The notes below the pieces were generated by a model, which ran no database searches, was not told the origin of the DNA, and saw nothing but the letters and a program-made list of their open reading frames with translations. From Paramesorhizobium deserti (lineage in GTDB: Bacteria > Pseudomonadota > Alphaproteobacteria > Rhizobiales > Rhizobiaceae): a stretch of DNA of 64,000 nucleotides. The stretch is taken from the NCBI RefSeq assembly GCF_001558695.1, contig NZ_LNTU01000001.1, forward strand, positions 186,001 through 250,000. Direction: 5' to 3'. Each line of letters starts with the position of its first letter. Positions within the stretch are counted from its first letter, which is position 1. Positions 44,307-53,366 of the stretch are shown in pieces. The position numbers and the translations under genes were made by a program.

Positions 44307-44518
44307 CCATCATCCCCTTTAACTCAGGCACCTGCCGCACGATCCGCAAACGGAAACCGCTGGGGAGGATCATACGCAGGTCCAAACGTCAGAGCGCTTC
44401 ATACATCCTCACGACGCATGGGTGCTCTACAGCATCGCCGAAAACCGGTATCGATCTTCGGTTGCTACAGCGCTTTCATGCAACGTCCATATGGACGGGT
44501 GGCGCTGTAAAGCAAGAA

Positions 44519-44563
44519 CCGGCCGCGATGACAGTGCCTGAAGGCACGTCCGGACGCGGCCGG
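44519..44563 (-). terminator. Compound hairpin after atpE (possible attenuator)
   Basis: Outer arms CCGGCCGCG (44519-44527) and CGCGGCCGG (44555-44563) enclose an inner GTGCC-TGAA-GGCAC hairpin. It sits 18 bp past the atpE stop, inside the operon. Only a weak T run follows (GGTTCTTGCTTT on the minus strand). Upstream in the same gap, TACAGCGC and GCGCTGTA words and GTCCATATGGAC form another dyad. Confidence 0.55.
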
Positions 44564-44581
44564 CCGATTCAAGTCAGCCGA

Positions 44582-44809
44582 TCAGACGGCGAACAGGAGC
44601 AGAAGCGCGATGAGCAGCGAGAAGATGCCCAGAGCTTCCGTCACGGCGAAGCCGAACACCAGACGGCCGAACTGGCTGTCAGCGGCGGACGGGTTGCGCA
44701 GGGCGCCGGAAAGATAGTTGCCGAAGATATTGCCGAGGCCGAGGGCCGTACCGGCCATACCGAAACAGGCGAGACCGGCGCCGATGTACTTTGCTGCTTC
44801 CGCTTCCAT
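44582..44809 (-). CDS. atpE: ATP synthase F0 subunit c
   Basis: The 75-residue proteolipid has two hydrophobic helices joined by a polar loop with the conserved RNPSA. The proton-carrying acid is Glu in [22 protein letters not shown] (near 58), and the first helix has the glycine-rich [20 protein letters not shown]. It forms the rotor ring. The gene lies 68 bp after atpB. The hairpin after its stop could raise c-subunit output over the distal genes. Confidence 0.97.
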   Translation of the reverse strand: MEAEAAKYIGAGLACFGMAGTALGLGNIFGNYLSGALRNPSAADSQFGRLVFGFAVTEALGIFSLLIALLLLFAV

Positions 44810-44877
44810 GTTGAACTCCTTCTGGATTGAAAACTAACTGCGGATTTCAGTTCTGGCGGAAGTCCGCCGGTGAAACT

Positions 44878-45627
44878 TTAGTGTCCCGGATGCACCGCAT
44901 CGTTGATGTACATGCAGGTGAGAACGGTGAAGACATAGGCCTGCAGGAAGGCGACGAGGAATTCGAGCGCCGTGATCGCCACCGTCATCAGCAGCGGCAG
45001 GATGGCGCCGCCGACGCCGACTGCGCCAAGCGCGCTGAGCGAGACGACGAAGCCTGCGAAAACCTTCAGCGTGATGTGGCCGGCCAGCATGTTGGCGAAA
45101 AGACGAACCGAGAGGCTGACAGGGCGGGAGAGGAAGGAAATGACCTCGATCAGAACGACCAGCGGCACGATGATGGCCGGAACGCCGCTCGGCACGAAAA
45201 GCTTGAGAAAGCCGAAGCCATGCTTCCAGAAACCGTAGATAATGACTGTGCCGATGACGAGAACGGCCAGCGCAAAGGTGACGATGATCTGGCTCGTCAC
45301 CGTATAGAAATAGGGGAACAGGCCGAGGAAATTGGCGACCAGCACGAACATGAACAGCGAGAAGACGAAGGGAAAGAACTTCATTCCCTGCGATCCGGCC
45401 GAATCTCGTAAGGCGGAGGCCACGAATTCATAGGCCATCTCCGAGACGGACTGGAGCCTGGTCGGGATCAGGCCGCGGCTCGACGAAGTAAAGAGGAGAA
45501 AGCCGGATGCCACCACGACCGTCATCACCATGAAGGCCGAAACATTGGTGAAGGACAGATCGACTCCGCCAACCTCGATAGGAATCCATCTGGAGACCTG
45601 GAACTGATGGATCGGATCGTTAGCCAC
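44878..45627 (-). CDS. atpB: ATP synthase F0 subunit a
   Basis: The 249-residue membrane subunit forms the proton half-channels. The essential Arg lies in [27 protein letters not shown] (near 176), with [30 protein letters not shown] near the C-terminus and [23 protein letters not shown] in the middle. The length fits alphaproteobacterial AtpB. It is 56 bp after atpI and 68 bp before atpE. Confidence 0.97.
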   Translation of the reverse strand: MANDPIHQFQVSRWIPIEVGGVDLSFTNVSAFMVMTVVVASGFLLFTSSSRGLIPTRLQSVSEMAYEFVASALRDSAGSQGMKFFPFVFSLFMFVLVANFLGLFPYFYTVTSQIIVTFALAVLVIGTVIIYGFWKHGFGFLKLFVPSGVPAIIVPLVVLIEVISFLSRPVSLSVRLFANMLAGHITLKVFAGFVVSLSALGAVGVGGAILPLLMTVAITALEFLVAFLQAYVFTVLTCMYINDAVHPGH

Positions 45628-45683
45628 CTTAACCTCGTCTGTCGTCCCATGCCCGAAGGCGTTTCAGTTTCCGGCCCGAAGGC

Positions 45684-46091
45684 CTAATTCCTGTTCTTAT
45701 CGTCCGGCATCCGCCCGGGCTGGATGCCGGTTTGTGCGACCTGCCCCGACGAACGCAGAATATTGAGCACACCGGCAACGAAACCGAGGAGCAGGAATAT
45801 GATCAAACCCCACGGCGACGTCCCAGCGAAATGGTCGATCAGCCAGCCGATCGCCGCACCCACCAAAACCCCGGCGATGAACTCGCTCGACAGTTTCATG
45901 GCCTGCGCAACACCGGCGGACGATCCCGACCGTTCTTCCGGAGCGCCTGGCTTCTTCAACGCGCCTGTCCTTGCCAATTCGGCCTCGAGACGGCGGCGAC
46001 GTTCGTCCAGATCCCCCGAAAAAGGGCCGCTGTCCGCACCCTGCGCGCGGGCGGTGCGATCCGGCTGATCGGGCTTCTTCCCGGTTGCCAT
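45684..46091 (-). CDS. atpI: ATP synthase assembly factor AtpI
   Basis: The 135-residue AtpI protein helps c-ring assembly. A charged N-terminal half (SGDLDERRRRLEAELARTGALKK, residues about 25-47) is followed by two membrane helices (SEFIAGVLVGAAIGWLIDHFAG and PWGLIIFLLLGFVAGVLNILR). The start MATGKKPDQPD has GGAGG a few bases upstream; an in-frame ATG nine codons earlier is unlikely. It is the first gene of the F0 unit; its promoter should lie in 46092-46298. Confidence 0.92.
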   Translation of the reverse strand: MATGKKPDQPDRTARAQGADSGPFSGDLDERRRRLEAELARTGALKKPGAPEERSGSSAGVAQAMKLSSEFIAGVLVGAAIGWLIDHFAGTSPWGLIIFLLLGFVAGVLNILRSSGQVAQTGIQPGRMPDDKNRN

Positions 46092-46298
46092 GACGCCTCC
46101 TCGAGCGCGTTGGTGCAAGGCTTCGGCCCCGCTTCAAAGTCGCGCGCAACATATTGACAGCCCGCCTGCTAGTCAAGGCGAAGCAATCAACACTTAAAAA
46201 GGTTTTTTATGCTTTTGAATCAATCGATTAGTCGATTTGTGGTATCAAAGTCTCCGGAATTGTCCGCCCTGGTGCGCTAATCAGGCGCAGACAATCGC

Positions 46299-46922
46299 TC
46301 AATCGCCCGGCTGAAGAGCGGTGGAAGCGGTCAGCTTTTCCCATGCCGCCATGGCGGATTCGGCAATCCTCAGAAGCGTCTCCCGTGTGGCGCCATCGCG
46401 CGCCTGGAGCGCCATCCCCTGCTGCACCGTCATATAGAACGCGGCGATCGCCCGGCAATCGATCCCTTCCGGCAACTCCCCCTCGTCCACGGCGCGCTCC
46501 AACCGCTGGCGCAGCGCCAGCAAATTTTCCGCACGGTGGTCGTGCAACATGCGCCAGGCGCCGTTATTGCCCTCGTCTTCATGCAGGACACCCAGCACGA
46601 TCAGGCACCCGCGCGGTTTGTCTCCGGCGGTGAAGGCAAGGGCGCTCGACCGCAGCAGATGCTCAACCCCGGCTTTTGCCGTCGGCGACGCCGGTACGGC
46701 ATCCCACATGACGCCGCCCCGCGCGGCGTAGAGATCGACCGCTTCGCCGAACAGCGCCTCCTTGCAGCCGAAGGCCGCATAGAGGCTTGGCGAGTTGATG
46801 CCCATGGCTTTCGTCAGATCCGTCATGGACGCGCCGTCATAGCCTTTCTCCTCGAAGACCTCCATGGCGCGCTCTAGCGCTCTCGCCCGATCAAAGCTGC
46901 GCGGCCGGCCTCTTTCCGACAT
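46299..46922 (-). CDS. TetR family transcription regulator
   Basis: The 207-residue repressor has an N-terminal HTH (RGRPRSFDRARALERAMEVFEEKGYDGASMTDLTKAMGINSPSLYAAFGCKEALFGEAV, residues about 4-62, with recognition helix SPSLYAAFG). The C-terminal part has the fold of the TetR_C_16 or similar group, with SALAFTAGDKPRGCLIVLGVLHEDEGN. The family is often tied to stress or detoxification genes. It is divergent from the SDR gene, whose promoter contains a dyad that fits its target. Confidence 0.92.
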   Translation of the reverse strand: MSERGRPRSFDRARALERAMEVFEEKGYDGASMTDLTKAMGINSPSLYAAFGCKEALFGEAVDLYAARGGVMWDAVPASPTAKAGVEHLLRSSALAFTAGDKPRGCLIVLGVLHEDEGNNGAWRMLHDHRAENLLALRQRLERAVDEGELPEGIDCRAIAAFYMTVQQGMALQARDGATRETLLRIAESAMAAWEKLTASTALQPGD

Positions 46923-46988
46923 GCGAAATCCTTTCTGTGCCGATCGATAAATAAATCACTTGACGGCTCCGTACAAGGCTGGAATGCT

Positions 46989-47010
46989 TTCTGTATCGAT
47001 CAATACAGAA
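46989..47010. promoter_or_regulatory. Operator dyad between tetR and the SDR gene
   Basis: TTCTGTAT (46989-46996) and ATACAGAA (47003-47010) form a perfect 8-bp dyad around CGATCA. It sits just upstream of the SDR ribosome site (AGGA), 22 bp downstream of a TTGACG -35-like hexamer (46960-46965). A half-site TTCTGTGCCGATCGAT lies at 46934-46949. It is probably the TetR operator. Confidence 0.75.
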
Positions 47011-47020
47011 AGGAATCGAT

Positions 47021-47761
47021 ATGACCCGTTTGAATGGAAAGGTGGCTCTGGTGACCGGCGGAAGCCGTGGCATGGGAGCGGCGATCGCCCGAAGGCTGGC
47101 GGCAGATGGCGCCGATGTGGCGCTGACCTATGCGCGCTCGCCGGAAAAGGCCGAAGGCGTTGCGGCGGATATCGCAAAGGCCGGGCGGCGCAGCCGGGCG
47201 ATCCAGGCGGACAACCGGGATGCCGCCGCCATCCAATCCGCCGTCGCCGCCACGGTGCAGGCGTTCGGCCGGCTCGACATTCTCGTCAACAATGCCGGCA
47301 TCTTTTCAATGGCACCAATCGAAGAGGTGACGCTCGAGGCCTATGACGAGATGATGGCGGTTAACACGCGCGCCACCTTCGTGGCCATCAAAGCCGCCGT
47401 CCCGCACCTGCCCGAGGGCGGAAGAATCATCTCCATCGGCAGCAATCTGGCCGAACAGGTTCCGGCTGCCGGCATGAGCCTTTATGCGGCGAGCAAGGCG
47501 GCGCTCATCGGCCTCACCAAGGGCGTCGCGCGTGACCTCGGGGCGAAGAGGATTACCGTCAACCTGGTGCAACCCGGCTCGACCGATACGGACATGAACC
47601 CCGCCGACACGGACCATGCGGATGCGCAGCGCGCCCGGATGGCCATTCCAACCTATGCCACGCCGCAGGATATCGCCGGCCTTGTGGCATGGCTTGCCAG
47701 CGAGGAGGCGCGTTTCGTCACCGGCGCCACGCTGGTGATGGACAGCGGAGCCAATGTGTGA
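47021..47761 (+). CDS. Short-chain dehydrogenase/reductase
   Basis: The 246-residue SDR has the NAD(P) loop [15 protein letters not shown] (near 13), the LDILVNNAG motif near 87, a catalytic Ser in ISIGSNLAE and the Tyr/Lys pair SLYAASKAALIG (near 153-157). Basic residues after the loop suggest NADPH. The substrate is unknown. A ribosome site AGGA precedes the ATG by six bases. It is divergent from, and likely repressed by, the TetR gene; induced by the repressor's ligand. Confidence 0.93.
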   Translation: MTRLNGKVALVTGGSRGMGAAIARRLAADGADVALTYARSPEKAEGVAADIAKAGRRSRAIQADNRDAAAIQSAVAATVQAFGRLDILVNNAGIFSMAPIEEVTLEAYDEMMAVNTRATFVAIKAAVPHLPEGGRIISIGSNLAEQVPAAGMSLYAASKAALIGLTKGVARDLGAKRITVNLVQPGSTDTDMNPADTDHADAQRARMAIPTYATPQDIAGLVAWLASEEARFVTGATLVMDSGANV

Positions 47762-47773
47762 CGGGCCTTTCGC

Positions 47774-49012
47774 TCAGCTCCAGCCGCCGCCATAGGTGCG
47801 GTAGAAGATGTGCAGCCCGATCTTCTTGACCCGCTCCATGGTGCGGGCCCAGCGCGGCTTGACGTAGGTGGCGTGATAATGGGTCGCCGACCCCACCTCC
47901 GGCAGCCAGATCTGGCCGGCGGAGACGGCCTTCGCCACGTCCTGCGCGACACGCCAATGCTTCGGCTCGGTCACGCGGTGGCGGCGGCCGTCACAGGCGA
48001 AGGAGAACTGGCAGCGATTGCGCCAGTCGTCATTCTGATAGACGACGCCGCAGACAGTCTTGGGATAGGCCGGGTTGCGGACGCGGTTGAGGATGACCTG
48101 CGCCACAGCCGCCTGTCCCTTGATCTGCTCGCCGCGCGCCTCGAAATAGATGCCCTCGGCAAGGCATTTCTGCTCCTTCGCGGTGAAGACCAGCGGCGGC
48201 AGCGGGGAAGCAGCCCAGGGGTGATCTTCCGGCCCGACCGGCGGCGTAAAGCGGCCCTTGTTCTTCTCTTCCGTCAGAATGCTCGCGAAGGGCGATACCT
48301 TGGCATAATCCGGCTCAGACGGCGCATAACCCGTCGCCAGGATGTCGGGATTGTCGTTGGTGACGAGCTTCGCCAGTTGCGTGGGCATGGCAGGCGCCGG
48401 CTTTGGTGGCTCGACCTTGTGGAAGGCGAGCGTGATGTCGATCTCCTTGCCGCGGATCGCGCGGGTGAAGGCCATGCGCACCTCCGGCTTCTCGGCCGGG
48501 CGCAGCAGCATGCTGGAGCGCTCGAGAAGCGTTCCGGCATTGAAGGATCTCGGCGGCGCCTTCGGCAACACGGAGACGACGCGACCCTGCTTCGCGGCGC
48601 GGTTGATGCGGTTCTCGTCCGGATTGGGATCGGCGATGCCGAGCTTTTCGTGGCTCCGCCCGCCGCTGAAGGCAACGCGCCCGACACCCGGCACATCAAT
48701 ACCGGCTGCCTTGATGCTGCCGGTCATCAGCGAGGTATCGACGAACGGTGTTTCGGCCTTGTGGATAGAGCCGGCTGGCGTCTGCAGCATGAAAGCCGCC
48801 CAGCGCTGCCCGCCGCCCTCACCCGCCGAGATAAGGCTCGCCATGTCCTGAAAGGCGACAACGGTGGGATTGAATAAATAGATCGCCGCGCCGATGATGG
48901 CGGGAGCCGCCAGGCCGTGCTTCTGATCGGAACGGCGGCGGCGGGAGGAGAGCCGCCCTGATAACAACAAGACAGAACGGGCCGGCAGGACCCGCAAAGA
49001 CTCAAGACGCAC
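47774..49012 (-). CDS. SleB-type cell wall hydrolase (Hydrolase_2)
   Basis: The 412-residue protein has an N-terminal basic stretch and one membrane anchor (APAIIGAAIYLFNPTVVAF, near 40), then a long low-complexity linker. The C-terminal Hydrolase_2 domain (about 285-412) contains the catalytic Glu in CLAEGIYFEARGEQIKGQAAVAQVILNRV. It ends with SATHYHATYVKPRWARTMERVKKIG, matching the SleB/CwlJ-type lytic transglycosylase or amidase fold. It should act on peptidoglycan in the periplasm. A GTG start at 49012 has GGAG six bases upstream; a GTG at 49033 is the alternative. A CtrA-like site lies about 100 bp upstream. Confidence 0.88.
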   Translation of the reverse strand: MRLESLRVLPARSVLLLSGRLSSRRRRSDQKHGLAAPAIIGAAIYLFNPTVVAFQDMASLISAGEGGGQRWAAFMLQTPAGSIHKAETPFVDTSLMTGSIKAAGIDVPGVGRVAFSGGRSHEKLGIADPNPDENRINRAAKQGRVVSVLPKAPPRSFNAGTLLERSSMLLRPAEKPEVRMAFTRAIRGKEIDITLAFHKVEPPKPAPAMPTQLAKLVTNDNPDILATGYAPSEPDYAKVSPFASILTEEKNKGRFTPPVGPEDHPWAASPLPPLVFTAKEQKCLAEGIYFEARGEQIKGQAAVAQVILNRVRNPAYPKTVCGVVYQNDDWRNRCQFSFACDGRRHRVTEPKHWRVAQDVAKAVSAGQIWLPEVGSATHYHATYVKPRWARTMERVKKIGLHIFYRTYGGGWS

Positions 49013-49112
49013 GTCACACTCCACTCGAAACACGTAAAATTCGAATGGATGCGAGAATGAAGCATTAACCTTGATGGAGGGTTAACGGGAGATGAGTTTA
49101 GTGATTCATTTT

Positions 49113-49128
49113 TTAAGCTTATTTTAAC
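49113..49128. promoter_or_regulatory. CtrA-like binding site upstream of the cell wall hydrolase
   Basis: TTAA (49113-49116), seven bases, then TTAAC (49124-49128) match the alphaproteobacterial CtrA consensus TTAA-N7-TTAAC exactly. It lies about 100 bp upstream of the hydrolase start in an AT-richer stretch, so a chance match cannot be excluded. An additional dyad TTAACC/GGTTAA lies nearer the gene (49066-49087). Confidence 0.5.
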
Positions 49129-49286
49129 GGTTTATCGACGCGGGTCCGCTATGATGCGCTTGGTCATTTTCCGACGCACTCATCCGGCTACCTTGAATAT
49201 CGTCTGTTAATCTCTTGATGTTGTAGCCAATAGTGGCATACGTTTCCCGCAGGTTAATACTATTAGCTGCATGTGAGGATCAGTTC

Positions 49287-50039
49287 TTGGAACCTAACCA
49301 GACAAGACTTCTATCCCCGAACGACGCCGTAAAACTGCCCCCCGGATCCGACCACTACACAGCCTATGTCGGCCCGCCCGGACAGTGGGATTTCATGGGA
49401 GCAACGCAGTTCCGGTTACTAACGACTCTGGGATTGCGTAACCGACATAAGGTTCTGGATCTGGGCTGCGGCTCACTCCGTGCGGGACGGTTCCTGATTA
49501 TGTATCTGGATCGCGGAAATTACTTCGCAATCGAACCAAACATCTGGCTAATAGAGGACGCTATAAAAAATGAGATCGGCCAAGCTCTTGTTAATTTGAA
49601 ACAACCGTCCTTCAGCCACAACGATGACTTCAATACCGAAGTTTTCGGCACGAAATTCGATTTCATTGTGGCTCAATCTATTTTCTCCCATGCTGGACCC
49701 GAATTAGTCTCAACCGCCCTCCGGAGCATTCGGCAGTCGCTCGACAAAAATGGACTAGCCCTGGTGACATTCATCCACAAAGACAAACAACCTCATGCGC
49801 CGGAAGAGATGCCTGGATGGACCTATCCTGGGTGCACAACATACCGGCCCGAGCGAGTCTCCGCCCTTCTATCAGAGGCGGCGCTCTATGGCCGCGAGCT
49901 ACCGTGGTATCATCCACGTCAGAATTGGTATGCTCTCGCAGTTAGCCCTGAAGTCTTGCCGGATTCCACGCTGGACAGGCACCTGTCAGGCGCAGTTCTG
50001 CGGGAGAATGAATTTCAGGGCAGTGTTGAACACAAATAG
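49287..50039 (+). CDS. Class I SAM-dependent methyltransferase, foreign-looking
   Basis: The 250-residue protein has motif I VLDLGCGSLRAGRFLIMYLD and an acidic motif II (NYFAIEPN), with the DFIVAQSIFSHAGPELVSTALRSIRQSLDKNGLALVTFI segment typical of small-molecule or glycan methyltransferases. The acceptor is unknown. Its codons (ATA, CTA, AAA, TTA) and base composition are AT-richer than its neighbours, suggesting transfer. A TTG start at 49287 with AGGA seven bases upstream is best; a GTG at 49233 is possible. It stands alone between the hydrolase and a frameshifted VOC gene. Confidence 0.78.
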   Translation: MEPNQTRLLSPNDAVKLPPGSDHYTAYVGPPGQWDFMGATQFRLLTTLGLRNRHKVLDLGCGSLRAGRFLIMYLDRGNYFAIEPNIWLIEDAIKNEIGQALVNLKQPSFSHNDDFNTEVFGTKFDFIVAQSIFSHAGPELVSTALRSIRQSLDKNGLALVTFIHKDKQPHAPEEMPGWTYPGCTTYRPERVSALLSEAALYGRELPWYHPRQNWYALAVSPEVLPDSTLDRHLSGAVLRENEFQGSVEHK

Positions 50040-50142
50040 GGCTTTGGCCGATTCTTCCACGTTGCCCTCCGATCGCTGACTGCAACGGCTGGGAACCGTG
50101 ACGGTTGGAAAGTCTTTTTTCTGCACGAAAGAAGAAGATGCG

Positions 50143-50531
50143 ATGATCGGCTATACGATGATGGGAACAAACGATCTGGCGCGCTCGCTCGCCTTTTATG
50201 ATCCAATCATGGAAGCGATGGGGCTCGATCCATGCTGGCGGGATCGCCTGTCGGCGTCTTGGGCAAGAAGGACGACGAGACCTTTCCGCGCTTCTTCACC
50301 GGTTATCCCTTCAATGAAAAGACCGCGCAGGCTGGCAACGGCACCATGACCGCGTTTCTCGTGGAGGACGCCGCGACGATCGATCGGCTCCATGTCCTGG
50401 CGATCAGGAATGGCGGCAGTGACGAAGGCGAGCCCGGCTTCCGCCCGCAATACGGCGAAGGGTTCTACGGCGCCTATGTCCGCGATCCCGACGGCAACAA
50501 GCTCGCCTTCGTCTGTTATGATGCCCAGTGA
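50143..50531 (+). pseudogene. VOC/glyoxalase-family gene with a 1-bp frameshift
   Basis: The first part (MIGYTMMGTNDLARSLAFYDPIMEAMGLDPCWRD) is the VOC N-terminal pattern. After about residue 40 the frame is lost. The family pattern resumes one base over with GKKDDETFPRFFTGYPFNEK, VGNGTMTAFLVEDAATIDRLH-like sequence and YGEGFYGAYVRDPDGNKLAFVCYD. The break is at TCTTGGGCAAG (about 50257-50267): adding one G would join the frames. It is either a recent pseudogene by slippage in a G run or a sequencing error. Confidence 0.85.
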
Positions 50532-51119
50532 TGAAAGACAAAAATCCGAGCGCGATCAGCGCATAGAAGAATAATATGAGTAATTATCTACACAGTGTCA
50601 GTATCTTACGGGATTTTTCTGTTTATCTGAATCAGAAAAACTATCAAATATCCCATATGAGCATCAGCAAATCCCAACGATGATAATTCTCTATTTCAAA
50701 TCCGTTTAACTTTCCGGGATTCCTCCATGCAATTTGATGAGTTTATAATCCCATACCAAAAATGGCAGATAACTTCATAATGTTAATGTTTAGAATCAAC
50801 CAGCCTCCAGATTGATTCTGAAAAATCTCCCAACAATTTGTTTTCTTTAAAAGTATCTTATGTAATTTTCATTCTCTTACTTACATTAAAGCACGAGAGT
50901 TACTTACCCGACGCAACCTATATCGGAAATCTTTACCCGCTCCACAGAAGCTCGATCGATCGCCCCAACAAATAATCAGAACAGGCTTTCCGTTAATGTT
51001 TAGATTCAACGGGCTTTCAAACTGATTCTGGAAAATTCCATAGATACTTGTTTTTGTATAAGTATTACAGAATAATGCTATACGCTTTTCTGAAATCCCA
51101 ATGATATTTATTGTCTATA
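50532..51119. other. AT-rich gene-free stretch with degenerate internal repeats
   Basis: This 588-bp stretch is strikingly AT-rich for this genome and has no plausible gene. Two imperfect direct repeats of about 75 bp lie at 50783-50860 and 50993-51067, sharing TTAATGTTTAGA, TCAAC, TGATTCTG, AAAAT and TTGTTTT. The first contains a perfect dyad AGAATCAA-N12-TTGATTCT. A second pair of words, AAATCCCAACGATG (about 50670) and AAATCCCAATGAT (about 51092), suggests a third decayed copy. Confidence 0.75.
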
Positions 51120-52571
51120 TCAACGGCGTTTCTTCGCCCGGCCGGCAAAAGGATTATCCGACGTCCTGAGCGACAGGCGGATCGGCACGCCCGGCATCTG
51201 GAACTGCTCGCGCAGGCCGTTGATCAGATAGCGCACATAGGATTGCGGCATGGCTTCCGGCCTGGAGCAGGAGACGACGAAACCCGGCGGGCGGGTCTTC
51301 ACCTGCGTCATGTATTTGATCTTCAGCCGGCGGCCGGAGACGGCCGGAGGCGGATGGTGCGTCACGACGCCCTCGAGCCAGCGGTTGAGCCTGCCGGTCG
51401 AGACGCGGCGGTTCCAGATCTCATGGGTGAGCGCGACATTCTCCATGAGCTGGTCAATGCCCTGCCCCGTCTCGCCGGAGATAGTGACGGCGCGAAGCCC
51501 GCGCACCTGCGGCAAGAGGCGCTCCGTCTTTTCGCGCAGATCGGCCAGAACCTCCTGCCGGTTCTCGATCAGGTCCCATTTGTTGAAGGCGATCACCGGC
51601 GCGCGGCCTTCGCGGATGACGAGATCGGCGATCTGCAGGTCCTGCTTCTCGAAGGGGATCGTGGCATCGAAAACAATGATGACGACTTCCGCGAAGCGGA
51701 TGGCGCGCAGGGCGTCCGAAACCGACAGCTTCTCAAGCTTCTCCTGCACGCGCGACTTGCGACGCAGGCCAGCCGTATCGAAAAGCTTGATGCGCCGGCC
51801 GCGCCATTCCCAGTCGACCGAGATCGAGTCCCGGGTGATACCGGCTTCCGGGCCGGTCAGCAGGCGCTCCTCGCCGAGCATGGTGTTGATCAGCGTCGAC
51901 TTGCCGGCATTGGGACGCCCAACAATGGCGATCCTGAGCGGCTTCGAGGCGTCATAGGCCGGGATCTCCTCGGCGTCGGGATCCTCGATATCGTCGCCGA
52001 TTAACGTCGTTTCCTGCGAGGCGACGGCAGGGCGCGCTTCCGCTTCCGCCTCTTCCTCCTCGGCGAAGGCGCGTTCCTTGCCGATCGCCTCGACGATCGC
52101 GTCGCGCAGGTCAGGTATGCCCTGGCCGTGCTCGGCCGAAATCGGGCATGGCTCGCCAAGCCCCAGCCGGAAGGCATCGTACATGCCGGCCTCCGCGCCG
52201 CGGGATTCCGATTTGTTGGCGACGAGGACGACAGGCTTGCCGGACTTGCGCACCAGATCGGCGAAGGTCATGTCGGCCGGCGTGATGCCGCCTTTGGCAT
52301 CGATCATAAAGAGGATCACGTCGGCCTCGGCGATCGCGATCTCGGTCTGGGCGCGCATGCGCCCTTCCAGCGTTTCGCTGCCCGTCTCTTCGAGGCCGGC
52401 GGTATCAACCACCTTAAACTTCAGATCATAGAGCTTGCCGTCATGCACGCGGCGATCGCGCGTGACACCGGGCGTATCATCGACGAGCGCCAGCTTTTGC
52501 CCGGCAAGCCGGTTGAAAAGCGTCGATTTGCCGACATTCGGACGCCCGACAATGGCAAGGGTGAAACTCAT
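51120..52571 (-). CDS. der: Ribosome-assembly GTPase Der (EngA)
   Basis: The 483-residue GTPase has two G domains in tandem: [16 protein letters not shown] (near 8) with DTPGVTRDR, and [16 protein letters not shown] (near 217) with DTAGLRRKS and NKWD. The C-terminal KH-like domain ends with [11 protein letters not shown]. It acts in 50S maturation. The length is normal. It is 18 bp after the YfgM-like gene, as in many proteobacteria. Confidence 0.97.
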   Translation of the reverse strand: MSFTLAIVGRPNVGKSTLFNRLAGQKLALVDDTPGVTRDRRVHDGKLYDLKFKVVDTAGLEETGSETLEGRMRAQTEIAIAEADVILFMIDAKGGITPADMTFADLVRKSGKPVVLVANKSESRGAEAGMYDAFRLGLGEPCPISAEHGQGIPDLRDAIVEAIGKERAFAEEEEAEAEARPAVASQETTLIGDDIEDPDAEEIPAYDASKPLRIAIVGRPNAGKSTLINTMLGEERLLTGPEAGITRDSISVDWEWRGRRIKLFDTAGLRRKSRVQEKLEKLSVSDALRAIRFAEVVIIVFDATIPFEKQDLQIADLVIREGRAPVIAFNKWDLIENRQEVLADLREKTERLLPQVRGLRAVTISGETGQGIDQLMENVALTHEIWNRRVSTGRLNRWLEGVVTHHPPPAVSGRRLKIKYMTQVKTRPPGFVVSCSRPEAMPQSYVRYLINGLREQFQMPGVPIRLSLRTSDNPFAGRAKKRR

Positions 52572-52589
52572 ATACTTCTATTCCTAATC

Positions 52590-53261
52590 TCAACCCTGCG
52601 CCGCGGCGCCGGAGCTGCGGATCAGATCGAGCATCATATTGGCGCGCTGGCGGATATCGGGCGGCGCGCCATTGTCGTCGGCGATCTGCTGGAAGAGGCG
52701 CATTGCGTCATCCGTGCGCCCGGCCTTCCAGGCGGCGAGCCCCAGCGCCTCGCGCGCCGAATGGCGCATCGGGTTGCCATCTGTGGAAATCGGCTCGACG
52801 CGCTTTGCGACATCGTCGTAAGAGCCGGTATCGATCAGGATGAAGGCCGCGCGCAGCCGCGCCATGTCGCGGATGGAGGCATCCACCGAATTGTCGGCGG
52901 CGACCGCGTCGAAGGCCGAAACGGCGCCGGCGGCGTCACCCTTCTGGAAGGTCAGCGTCGCGGCGCGCATGCGCGCCAGCACGGGATAGGCGCCGTAGCC
53001 GTCCTTTTCCAGTTCGCTCAGCGCGGCGAGCGCCTCATCGTTCTTTCCCTGGCGCGCGAGATCGAGAGCGGCCAGGAACCTGTCGCCCGACTGCGAAGCC
53101 CGGGATTCGCTCCAGTATTGATAGCCGACCGTCGCGGCAGTTCCCAGGACGACAGCGACAGCGCCGCCGATCAGCAGCGGACCGAAACGCCGCCAGATCG
53201 CCTTTACCCTGTCGGAGCGGAGTTCTTCATTTACTTCGCGGATGAAGCTGTCGTCTGCCAT
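52590..53261 (-). CDS. YfgM-like TPR/ancillary translocon protein
   Basis: The 223-residue protein has an N-terminal DDSFIREVNEELRSDRVKAIWRRFGPLLIGGAVAVVLGTAATVGYQYW, which is the cytoplasmic segment and single membrane helix of YfgM-type proteins. TPR-like helices follow (FLAALDLARQGKNDEALAALSELEKDGYG). In E. coli YfgM binds the SecYEG translocon and precedes der; the layout here (yfgM then der) matches. There is no bamB between them. Confidence 0.88.
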   Translation of the reverse strand: MADDSFIREVNEELRSDRVKAIWRRFGPLLIGGAVAVVLGTAATVGYQYWSESRASQSGDRFLAALDLARQGKNDEALAALSELEKDGYGAYPVLARMRAATLTFQKGDAAGAVSAFDAVAADNSVDASIRDMARLRAAFILIDTGSYDDVAKRVEPISTDGNPMRHSAREALGLAAWKAGRTDDAMRLFQQIADDNGAPPDIRQRANMMLDLIRSSGAAAQG

Positions 53262-53366
53262 GGACCTGCCGTCAATCGTGATCTGTTCGCCTATGCGCCT
53301 GTTGCAAGGAGCAGTTCACGCGCTTTTAGTCGGAATTGGATATATATGTAAGGCCTGATCTTTAAT

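Noticed and set aside
50532-51119. Possible plasmid-type replication origin or attachment site
   Set aside because: AT-rich with repeats, but no rep, par or integrase gene and no tRNA nearby; reported only as an unexplained stretch.
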